From the NCBI GenBank assembly GCA_900555495.1, contig USLD01000080.1, positions 1-6,338 of the forward strand: DNA of 6,338 nt, read 5' to 3'. This document shows positions 1-6,338 of this stretch, in pieces. Source of the stretch: an uncultured Slackia sp. GTDB lineage: Bacteria > Actinomycetota > Coriobacteriia > Coriobacteriales > Eggerthellaceae. The number at the start of each line of letters is the position of its first letter. The first letter of the stretch is position 1. The notes below the pieces were generated by a model that was not told where the DNA came from, searched no databases, and worked only from the letters and a program-made list of their open reading frames with translations. A program made the position numbers and the translations under genes.

Positions 1-1798
1 CAAGCAGCGCCGCCACTTCGTCGCGCTCGCCGTCGCGGGCGACGCGCATGCGCGCCTCGGACGCTCTCTCGCGCAGGCGTTCGACCAGAGCATCGCGCAC
101 GGCGGGCGACGGGGCATGCGGATCGGCGATACGGTGGATGATCGCGCCCAGACGGTCGGGCAAGTTCTTGCCCGACAGCAGCAACTCGTCGTAGGCGTCG
201 TAGTCGAAGGGAACTTCCCCGCTCCCTGACGCGTCGATGAAACAACTCAGGAGCTGATCGGCCGACACGTGGACGACCGAACCCGTACGCTCGAGACGGC
301 ATGCGGCGTACTCGAGGCATCCCTCGCCGATGCTCGCCACGCTGCGCGGAATCGACACCGGCGCGGAAAACGAACGGGAGCAGAAACAATGCGCGCCGAT
401 CGTATGCAATCCTTCGGACAAAACGAGGCGCTCGGTGCCGCGGCAGGCGTTGTCGCGCTCGATCGTACGCACCGTCGCAGGAAGCGAAAGCGTTGCGGGC
501 GCATACGGCAACGCCCTCACGCCGATACGCACGAGCGGGCGGCCCTGCACTTCGGCGGGAAGGGAAAGGGCACGGCGCACCGGAGGCGCGGGAGCCTTGA
601 TGGCCGCGGACGGGGCCAGATCGCCCATGCCCGCATGGCGCACGGCCGCCGCTTCGGCAAAGCGTTTCGAAATGGACTTCGGCGCGGCAGGACCCGCCAC
701 CAGGACGGCGCCCTCGTCGTCGAAATCGTAGAAGCATTCGTCGTGTTCGACCACCCGCTCGCTCGCCAAACGCACGCCGCGCGCATGAAGCGGCGCGACC
801 GCAGGGGCCTCGTCGGGAAAGATCCATACGGCGTCGTCCCATTCGCGGGCGGCCACGCGTGCAAGCGACGCGGGCGCATGCACCACGTTGGGTTGCGCGC
901 AGCCGGCGCAGAATGCCGAGCCGCCTATCTCCTCGACGCCCTCGGGCACCGTCATGCGCTCGTCATACGGCGGCGCAGCGAACACCAGGCGCGCTCCCCC
1001 GTTGTCGAACAGGCTTCCGTCTCGCGCACTATAGCGCCCGTTGCGCTCGTCGACGGAATAGGCACGGCTTCCCAGGCGGGGCGACACGCCCGCCAAATCG
1101 CACGGCTGCTCGCCCATGTGCTCGAGTCCGGCGCCAAGGTGGATGCATCCGGCCGAAACCGCCGAGAACGCCGATGCGTCGATCCGTTTCACGGTATCGG
1201 GCACCACCAGCAGCCGCACGCCGACGCCCTGCACGAAGCGGCGCGCGAAGGCTTCGGCGGTCACGCGCACGATCGGAACGCCTTCGACCGAGGCGGGCAG
1301 CACCGCCGTCACGTGGTCGGAGCCGAGCGCTTTCGCCAGGCGCTTCAAATCGAAGCCCACCAAGGCGTAGCCGTCGTCCTCGCGACGGACGGCCACGATG
1401 TCGCTCAAGTCGGACGCATCGCCGCCGCCCGATACGCGCGGAGCCAAAACGGCGCTGCTTTCGGGACGCGCCAGCTCGCTTCCCGCCATGGCGCGATCGA
1501 GCACGGCGTCGAGCTCTTCGCGTTCGATGCCCATGCTGCGCGCGCCCGAGTAGATCAGGCCGATTTCCCGAGCAGGCAGCATCTCGTTGGCAGGGGCGCG
1601 ACCGTCGGCGCGGGCCGACGAGACCCACTCCTCGTACGGAAGAAGCTGCGGCGACCACACCTCGCCTTCGCGGGCACGCGCCGCATCGCGCACGTCGGCC
1701 TCGTCCGCGCGCAGGTGGCGCGGGCGGGCGACCGCGGCGGCGATGAGGTCTTCGACAGCGGTTTCTTCATCTTCGAAAACCAGAAAATCGCACGTCAT
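1..1798 (-). CDS. BspA-type leucine-rich-repeat protein, partial (C-terminus beyond left edge)
   Basis: I read this frame directly: it starts with ATG at 1798-1796, has no stop over 599 codons, and runs off the window at position 1. It begins MTCDFLVFEDEET, with no signal peptide or membrane segment visible, so it is probably cytoplasmic. Residues 1-150 are acidic and unrecognised. From about residue 165 there are repeats of the BspA/LRR_5 kind, where a VP-x-x-V or LP-x-x-V strand is followed by an I-x-x-x-A-F/C turn: VPDTVKRIDASAF (200-212), VPEGVEEIGGSAF (284-296), LPATVRTIERDNA (439-451), LSEGLHTIGAHCF (460-472) and IPRSVASIGEGCL (483-495). Residues 515-599 are helical and charged. The repeats suggest protein-protein contact; no enzymatic motif is seen. 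A GGAAGGAG Shine-Dalgarno lies 5 nt before the start. The family call is good, the function unknown. It is transcribed divergently from the VWA/ATPase pair. Confidence 0.85.
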   Translation of the reverse strand, partial: MTCDFLVFEDEETAVEDLIAAAVARPRHLRADEADVRDAARAREGEVWSPQLLPYEEWVSSARADGRAPANEMLPAREIGLIYSGARSMGIEREELDAVLDRAMAGSELARPESSAVLAPRVSGGGDASDLSDIVAVRREDDGYALVGFDLKRLAKALGSDHVTAVLPASVEGVPIVRVTAEAFARRFVQGVGVRLLVVPDTVKRIDASAFSAVSAGCIHLGAGLEHMGEQPCDLAGVSPRLGSRAYSVDERNGRYSARDGSLFDNGGARLVFAAPPYDERMTVPEGVEEIGGSAFCAGCAQPNVVHAPASLARVAAREWDDAVWIFPDEAPAVAPLHARGVRLASERVVEHDECFYDFDDEGAVLVAGPAAPKSISKRFAEAAAVRHAGMGDLAPSAAIKAPAPPVRRALSLPAEVQGRPLVRIGVRALPYAPATLSLPATVRTIERDNACRGTERLVLSEGLHTIGAHCFCSRSFSAPVSIPRSVASIGEGCLEYAACRLERTGSVVHVSADQLLSCFIDASGSGEVPFDYDAYDELLLSGKNLPDRLGAIIHRIADPHAPSPAVRDALVERLRERASEARMRVARDGERDEVAALL

Positions 1799-1803
1799 AG
1801 GAG

Positions 1804-1811
1804 CTCCTTCC
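1804..1811 (-). promoter_or_regulatory. Shine-Dalgarno of the LRR gene
   Basis: On the minus strand GGAAGGAG sits 5 nt before the ATG at 1798 and fixes that start. The SD overlaps a perfect 10-bp palindrome (AGGAGCTCCT, 1799-1808), so an SD-like and an anti-SD-like pentamer are directly adjacent. With no loop between them they cannot fold back on each other. Confidence 0.8.
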
Positions 1812-1852
1812 CCGAGCAGAATACGGCTTGGCCGCATTGTCGGCGACGGTTG

Positions 1853-1881
1853 TTTACCGGCGTTTCGCCCCATGCTACACT
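1853..1881 (+). promoter_or_regulatory. Predicted sigma70-type promoter for the VWA/ATPase pair
   Basis: TTTACC (1853-1858, 4 of 6 matches to TTGACA) and TACACT (1876-1881, 4 of 6 matches to TATAAT) are separated by exactly 17 nt. A TG dinucleotide at 1873-1874 gives an extended -10 (TGcTACACT). A transcript would begin near 1888 and carry a leader of about 90 nt before the VWA start at 1979. It lies in the only non-coding stretch upstream of that gene. This is prediction from sequence only. Confidence 0.5.
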
Positions 1882-1968
1882 GCGCCAAGGAGTTAGGGCA
1901 AGCACGCCCCGCGACCTTCTGAGAAGCGGACGCGGCGAGCTGCTTTCAGCCCGCAAACGTCTCTCGAT

Positions 1969-1973
1969 GGGAG
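1969..1973 (+). promoter_or_regulatory. Shine-Dalgarno choosing the 1979 start
   Basis: GGGAG lies 5 nt before the ATG at 1979. The in-frame ATG at 1967, four codons earlier, has no purine-rich site before it, so 1979 is the better start. The open frame extends far upstream (to 269) only because the strand opposite the LRR gene is free of stops. Confidence 0.65.
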
Positions 1974-1978
1974 CGATT

Positions 1979-3505
1979 ATGGCAACCGAAACCGTCGATG
2001 CGCTTGCCGTCCAAGCGCTCGACCTCGCCAAAAACGCGCTGCTCGTACGACTGCGTTTCATGAACGCGGCCTTCGCCCGCCTGCGCCCTCTGCCGGTGCC
2101 GGGCGCCACGCTTGCGACCGACGGCGCGTACATCCGCTTCGATTCCGCCTCGTTCGCACGAAGCTACGCCGCCGAGCCCGCATTCGCCGCTCATGCGTTC
2201 CTGCACATGACGCTGCACAACGTGTTCCTCCATCTGTATACCGACGCGCGCGTCGACGCGCTGCGCTGGGATACCGCCTGCGACATCGCTGTCGAACACG
2301 TCATGGCCCAACTGGACATCCCCGCCGCGCGTACCGAAGCCGTGGCACGCCAGCAAGCCACTATCGCTGAGATAGAAGCTAACCTGAATATCATTACAGC
2401 CGAAACTATATATAGGTATCTTGTTGATACCGTTACTGATGACGAGCGCGTCGAAGCCATGCGCAAACCGTTCCTCGTCGACGACCATGCGCCTTGGCAC
2501 GTGATGGCTGCCGAAGAGGCCGAGAAATCGAAGGACCCCGAGAGCGGCCGCGTCGAAGAAAACGACACGAAGCGCACCGACGCCGCCACCGAGGCGGCCC
2601 AGGACGGCACCGACGCGGAGCTTCCCCAGGACGCCGACAAGCGCGAGAAGAGCCATTCGTCGCGTCGCGGCCTGAAACAAGAAGACATCGTGCAGAAGGA
2701 AGCGCCCGAAAACGCCGCCGAGGCGATCGGCAAGCGCTTCGCCGACACGGTGAACCTCGACCGCTCGCGCGACCAATGGAAAAACGCCGCCTACGAGATG
2801 GGCGTGCAGCTGGATACCTATGTGCAGCTCTGGGGCGTCGAGGGGTCCAACCTGTCGATGAACCTGCGGTCCGTCACGCGCGAAAAGCAGGACTACCGCG
2901 AGTTCCTGCGCAAGTTCGCGCGCATGGGCGAACATATGCGCATCAACGACGACGAATTCGACTATGTGTACTACTGCTACGGCCTGTCGCGCTACGGCAA
3001 CCTTCCCCTGATCGAACCCCTCGAGTACAGCGAAGAGAAGCGCGTGCGCGATTTCGTGGTGGCGATCGACACGTCGGCGTCGACGAAAGACGGACTCGTG
3101 CGCAAGTTCATCGAGAAGACCTATTCGATTCTGTCCGATGAAACCGGGTTTTTCGCCGATATGAATGTGCTGATCATCCAATGCGATGCCGAAATCGCCG
3201 ATGTCACGCGCATCGGTTCGTTGTCCGACCTGGAACACTACCTCGACGACCTCGAGATCAAGGGGCTCGGCGGAACCGACTTCCGCCCCGTGTTCTCCTA
3301 CGTCGATGCCGCCCTCGAACGCGGCGAATTCACCGACCTGGCAGGACTTATCTATTTCACCGACGGACAGGGCACCTACCCCTCGCGCAAGCCCGACTAC
3401 GAAGCGGCGTTCGTCTTCGTGGACGACGATGCGGGCGTGACCGTGCCCGTCTGGGCCATGAAGGTCGTTCTCGAAGAGAGAGCCATCATCGACGACCCTC
3501 TTTAG
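1979..3505 (+). CDS. VWA-like domain protein (DUF2201 type) with degenerate metallopeptidase-like N-domain
   Basis: This 508-aa protein is predicted to be soluble, with no signal peptide. Residues 1-150 resemble the DUF2201 N-terminal putative metallopeptidase domain: a helix with HMTLH (76-80) and H85, then WDTACDIAVEHVM (97-109) and the conserved-looking TAETIYRYL (140-148). The expected HExxH glutamate is Met77, so peptidase activity is doubtful. Residues 176-240 are a charged, low-complexity linker. Residues 355-508 are a VWA domain with a complete MIDAS: D364-T-S-A-S368, T433 in GLGGTDF, and D462 in FTDG. Metal-dependent binding of a target is therefore likely. It precedes a MoxR-like AAA+ ATPase by 105 nt, and such VWA/MoxR pairs (RavA-ViaA, NorQ-NorD) act as remodelling chaperones. 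Here the VWA gene comes first, the reverse of ravA-viaA. The client is unknown. An AT-rich island at 2361-2440 is out of character for the gene. Confidence 0.92.
   Translation: MATETVDALAVQALDLAKNALLVRLRFMNAAFARLRPLPVPGATLATDGAYIRFDSASFARSYAAEPAFAAHAFLHMTLHNVFLHLYTDARVDALRWDTACDIAVEHVMAQLDIPAARTEAVARQQATIAEIEANLNIITAETIYRYLVDTVTDDERVEAMRKPFLVDDHAPWHVMAAEEAEKSKDPESGRVEENDTKRTDAATEAAQDGTDAELPQDADKREKSHSSRRGLKQEDIVQKEAPENAAEAIGKRFADTVNLDRSRDQWKNAAYEMGVQLDTYVQLWGVEGSNLSMNLRSVTREKQDYREFLRKFARMGEHMRINDDEFDYVYYCYGLSRYGNLPLIEPLEYSEEKRVRDFVVAIDTSASTKDGLVRKFIEKTYSILSDETGFFADMNVLIIQCDAEIADVTRIGSLSDLEHYLDDLEIKGLGGTDFRPVFSYVDAALERGEFTDLAGLIYFTDGQGTYPSRKPDYEAAFVFVDDDAGVTVPVWAMKVVLEERAIIDDPL
2361..2440 (+). 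other. AT-rich island with two perfect small inverted repeats inside the VWA gene
   Basis: By hand count 29 of these 80 bases are G or C, in a gene that is otherwise strongly GC-rich. The frame stays open but uses ATA twice and AGG, which are rare in the neighbouring genes. It holds CTATC-gctga-GATAG (2361-2375) and GGTATC-ttgtt-GATACC (2415-2431), both perfect with 5-nt loops, and TATATA at 2408-2413. It encodes a part of the protein that looks conserved, so the oddity is mainly at the nucleotide level. Its role is unknown. Confidence 0.6.
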
Positions 3506-3610
3506 AAACCGCACATGGCGATGCATACGATCGCCCGCCGACCCGCAGCACCGAAAACCGCATGGGGCCGCATCGCCCACAGAGCGCCCCGGCCTCACGA
3601 AGGAGGACCC
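3506..3610 (+). other. Short spacer within the VWA/ATPase pair
   Basis: I see no terminator hairpin and no convincing promoter in these 105 nt between the VWA stop and the ATPase start. The two genes are therefore probably co-transcribed. The ATPase frame is open through the spacer from an ATG at 3515, but no Shine-Dalgarno supports that start. Confidence 0.5.
3600..3606 (+). promoter_or_regulatory. Strong Shine-Dalgarno of the AAA+ ATPase
   Basis: AAGGAGG, a 7-nt perfect match to the 16S anti-SD, lies 4 nt before the ATG at 3611. This decides against the in-frame ATG at 3515. The spacing is on the short side. Confidence 0.85.
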
Positions 3611-4336
3611 ATGAACATCAGCCAAGCGAAGAAGCAGATCGAACGCTCCATGAGGGCGTATTTCGCCAAAGACGAATTCGGCGATTACCGCCTGCCCGTC
3701 AACCGCCAGCGTCCTGTGTTTCTGATCGGCGCCCCCGGCATCGGCAAGACCGCGATCATGGAGCAGATCGCCCAGGAGCTCGAGGTGGGCTTCGTCTCGT
3801 ATTCCATGACGCATCATACCCGTCAAAGCGCGCTGGGCCTGCCGTTCATCGCGCGCAAGACCTACGGCGGCGTCGAATACGACGTGTCCGAATACACCAT
3901 GAGCGAAATCATCGCATCGGTCTACGACTCCATGGAGGCCACGGGCAAAAGCGAGGGCATCCTGTTCTTGGACGAAATCAACTGCGTGTCCGAGACGCTG
4001 ACGCCCGCGATGCTGCAGTTCCTGCAGTACAAGGTATTCGGCCGCCACCGCGTTCCCGACGGCTGGATCGTGGTCACCGCAGGCAACCCGCCCGAATACA
4101 ACCGCACCGTGCATGATTTCGACATGGCGACCTGGGACCGCCTCAAGCGCATCGACGTCGAGCCCGATTACCAGGCGTGGCGCGACTATGCCGTGCAGAC
4201 CGGCGTGCACCCCGCCGTGCTCACCTACCTCGACATCGAGCGCGGCAACTTCTACCGCGTCGAGACCACCGTCGACGGCATGTCGTTCGTCACGGCGCGC
4301 GTGGGACGACCTGTCCTCGATCATCAAATTGTATGA
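3611..4336 (+). CDS. MoxR-like AAA+ ATPase, N-terminal ATPase core (5' part of a frameshifted gene)
   Basis: This frame encodes 241 residues and carries the whole nucleotide-binding core of a MoxR/AAA_5-type ATPase: Walker A GAPGIGKT (40-47), Walker B ILFLDE (117-122), sensor 1 N159 in TAGNPPEYN, a likely arginine finger R178 in WDRLKR, and sensor 2 R230 in SFVTAR. Directly after R230 the frame goes wrong: the last 11 codons (VGRPVLDHQIV) do not look like the family, while the +1 frame continues naturally as WDDLSSIIKLYEEEG. I infer that this and 4302-5117 are one gene of about 500 codons, with a 2-nt loss (or 1-nt gain) near 4300. If the break is real, the product keeps ATP-binding residues but loses the C-terminal half. 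It pairs with the upstream VWA protein as a hexameric remodelling motor. The start rests on the AAGGAGG site. Confidence 0.9.
   Translation: MNISQAKKQIERSMRAYFAKDEFGDYRLPVNRQRPVFLIGAPGIGKTAIMEQIAQELEVGFVSYSMTHHTRQSALGLPFIARKTYGGVEYDVSEYTMSEIIASVYDSMEATGKSEGILFLDEINCVSETLTPAMLQFLQYKVFGRHRVPDGWIVVTAGNPPEYNRTVHDFDMATWDRLKRIDVEPDYQAWRDYAVQTGVHPAVLTYLDIERGNFYRVETTVDGMSFVTARVGRPVLDHQIV
4292..4304 (+). other. Frameshift site in the AAA+ ATPase
   Basis: The bases read acg gcg cgc g tgg. The upstream frame ends its family-like sequence at ...FVTAR (cgc 4298-4300) and the downstream frame begins family-like sequence at W (tgg 4302-4304). An intact gene would be expected to read TAR-G-W, with a GGC where a single g remains, which fits loss of two bases in a short GC-alternating run. 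A single inserted base would restore the frame but not the glycine. Confidence 0.8.
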
Positions 4337-5117
4337 AGAAGAGGGGCTGCCCGTCGACGACCTGCTCATCGGCCAATATGTGCAAAACCCCGAAGTGGCC
4401 AAGCACTTCTCGGTGTATTACGAGCTGTTTTCCAAGTACCGCTCCGATTACCGCATCGACGATATCGTCGACGGCAAGGCCGACGAATCCATTTTCGAGC
4501 GCGCACGCGAAGCGGCATTCGACGAGCGCGTCTCGCTTATGGGCCTGATCGTAGACGCGCTGATCGCTCGCGTACGCGAGGCCGCCTGTGAAGAACGCGC
4601 GGCAAGCTTCGTGCACGACCAGCTGGCGTCGCTGCGCGACGAACTGGAAACGGCAGGCGTCGTCGATGCCGCCGAGAAGGCGGGCGAATGCGCAGCGGCC
4701 ATCCGCGCCAAACTCGCCGCAGAAAAGGAAGCCGGGCTGCTCACCGATGAAAAGCGTTTGTCCTACGAACGCGCCGCCACGTTGCTCGAAGACGCGGTGC
4801 GTGCGGCAGGCGGCGAGGCGCTGACGTTCGACGACCTTAAAGAGCGCTTCGGTTCGCTGCTCGATGCCCTCGATATCCTCATCGATGCCGCAGCCGCTGC
4901 GCTCGACGCCGTGTTCCGCTTCGTCGAAGACGCCTTCGGCGACGGCCAGGAAATGCTGCTGCTGATCACCGACCTGTCGGTCAACCGCCACAGCATGGCC
5001 TTCATCAACGATCACGGCTGCGACCGCTACTTCGCGCACAATGAGAAGCTGCTGTTCCACGAGCGCGGCGGCGACCTTGCCGAACGCATCGGCAGGCTGA
5101 ATCTCGACGAAGAATAG
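4302..5117 (+). CDS. MoxR-like AAA+ ATPase, C-terminal part (3' part of the frameshifted gene)
   Basis: The frame from the TGG at 4302 to the TAG at 5115-5117 gives 271 residues that continue the ATPase. It opens with WDDLSSIIKLYEEEGLPVDD (1-20), the helix expected after the sensor-2 TAR-G-W motif. A long, mostly helical, alanine- and glutamate-rich region follows (about 60-210, probable coiled-coil or helical bundle). A distinct end, LLLITDLSVN (219-228) to RYFAHNEKLLFHERGG (242-257), follows. This half probably mediates contact with the VWA partner or target; that is inference. It has no start of its own that I believe: the nearest in-frame candidates are TTG 4329 and GTG 4380, neither with a Shine-Dalgarno. 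The frame continues open upstream of 4302, but that translation is unlike a protein. It ends 18 nt before the terminator palindrome. Confidence 0.85.
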   Translation, partial: WDDLSSIIKLYEEEGLPVDDLLIGQYVQNPEVAKHFSVYYELFSKYRSDYRIDDIVDGKADESIFERAREAAFDERVSLMGLIVDALIARVREAACEERAASFVHDQLASLRDELETAGVVDAAEKAGECAAAIRAKLAAEKEAGLLTDEKRLSYERAATLLEDAVRAAGGEALTFDDLKERFGSLLDALDILIDAAAAALDAVFRFVEDAFGDGQEMLLLITDLSVNRHSMAFINDHGCDRYFAHNEKLLFHERGGDLAERIGRLNLDEE

Positions 5118-5135
5118 ACGCGCGCGTTTCCCTGC

Positions 5136-5169
5136 ATGAGAAAGGCTCCCCATGGGGAGCCTTTCTCAT
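5136..5169. terminator. Bidirectional terminator: 34-bp perfect palindrome
   Basis: Arms 5136-5152 and 5153-5169 are exact reverse complements (17 bp each, centred on CCATGG). They fold as a GC-rich stem with a CATG tetraloop and an A/T-rich base (GAGAAAGG / CCTTTCTC). The palindrome lies 18 nt after the ATPase stop and 73 nt beyond the enolase stop, between convergent genes, so it can end both transcripts. The T-tract after the stem is weak on both strands; the TTTCT lies inside the 3' arm instead. Confidence 0.88.
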
Positions 5170-5201
5170 ATTCGCGTCGCAAACAGACGTCGAAACGCGG
5201 A

Positions 5202-5226
5202 GATGCCCGCCGAAACGACGGGCATC
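5202..5226 (-). terminator. Possible secondary terminator hairpin after enolase
   Basis: GATGCCCG (5202-5209) and CGGGCATC (5219-5226) are perfect 8-bp arms with a 9-nt loop, starting 16 nt beyond the enolase stop on the minus strand. No clear T-tract follows on that strand, so it may be a 3'-end stabilising stem or a weak terminator rather than a full one. Confidence 0.4.
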
Positions 5227-5242
5227 CGGAGTCACACGCTTG

Positions 5243-6338
<1,096 letters not shown>

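Noticed and set aside
1818..1823. TATTCT on the minus strand as a -10 box for the LRR gene
   Set aside because: No acceptable -35 at 16-18 nt, and the transcript would begin at the Shine-Dalgarno. I see no convincing promoter for the LRR gene in this gap.
1967..1969. ATG four codons upstream as the VWA start
   Set aside because: No Shine-Dalgarno precedes it, whereas GGGAG is well placed for the ATG at 1979.
2384..2413. CTGAAT-N18-TATATA as an internal promoter in the AT-rich island
   Set aside because: Only 3 of 6 and 4 of 6 matches, and any AT-rich patch yields such hits; kept only as one option in the island finding.
1946..4402. An 818-codon open frame on the minus strand across the VWA gene and part of the ATPase
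   Set aside because: It lies antisense to two genes with clear domain motifs, its translation is low-complexity with no recognisable domain, and long antisense frames are expected at high third-position GC.
4290..5153. A 287-codon minus-strand open frame opposite the ATPase C-terminal half
   Set aside because: It is antisense to family-like sequence, starts inside the terminator palindrome and shows no domain or Shine-Dalgarno.

Overview
The window comes from a GC-rich bacterium with dense coding, strong Shine-Dalgarno sites and heavy use of G/C-ending codons. A cytoplasmic leucine-rich-repeat protein of the BspA type next to a VWA-like/MoxR ATPase pair fits a gut Coriobacteriia (Eggerthellaceae-like) genome. 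That assignment is inferred from style and family recall; no taxonomic marker settles it.

Layout. (1) Positions 1-1798, minus strand: the first 599 codons of a BspA-type LRR protein that runs off the left edge. The plus strand over it is also almost free of stops, so this gene is easy to miss. (2) Positions 1799-1978: a divergent intergenic region with a good Shine-Dalgarno for the LRR gene and a plausible sigma70-type promoter facing right. (3) Positions 1979-3505, plus: a 508-aa VWA-like protein (DUF2201 type) with an N-terminal metallopeptidase-like domain whose HExxH motif is degenerate (HMTLH), an acidic linker, and a C-terminal VWA domain with a complete MIDAS. (4) Positions 3611-5117, plus: the partner MoxR-like AAA+ ATPase, broken by a frameshift near 4300, right after the sensor-2 arginine. 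The two pieces are 241 and 271 codons. (5) Positions 5118-5242: a convergent intergenic region with a 34-bp perfect palindrome acting as a bidirectional terminator and a second, weaker hairpin. (6) Positions 5243-6338, minus: most of enolase, lacking its N-terminus at the right edge. It is of a Clostridia-like type.

How they work together. The VWA protein and AAA+ ATPase form a classic two-gene chaperone-like module (compare RavA/ViaA, NorQ/NorD, CbbQ/CbbO), in which a hexameric ATPase remodels a target selected through the VWA partner. The target is not in the window. The LRR gene is transcribed away from the module and may or may not be functionally linked. Enolase is an unrelated housekeeping gene that converges on the module. 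The most noteworthy points are the frameshift in the ATPase, the degenerate metal motif, and an 80-bp AT-rich island with two perfect small hairpins inside the otherwise GC-rich VWA gene.
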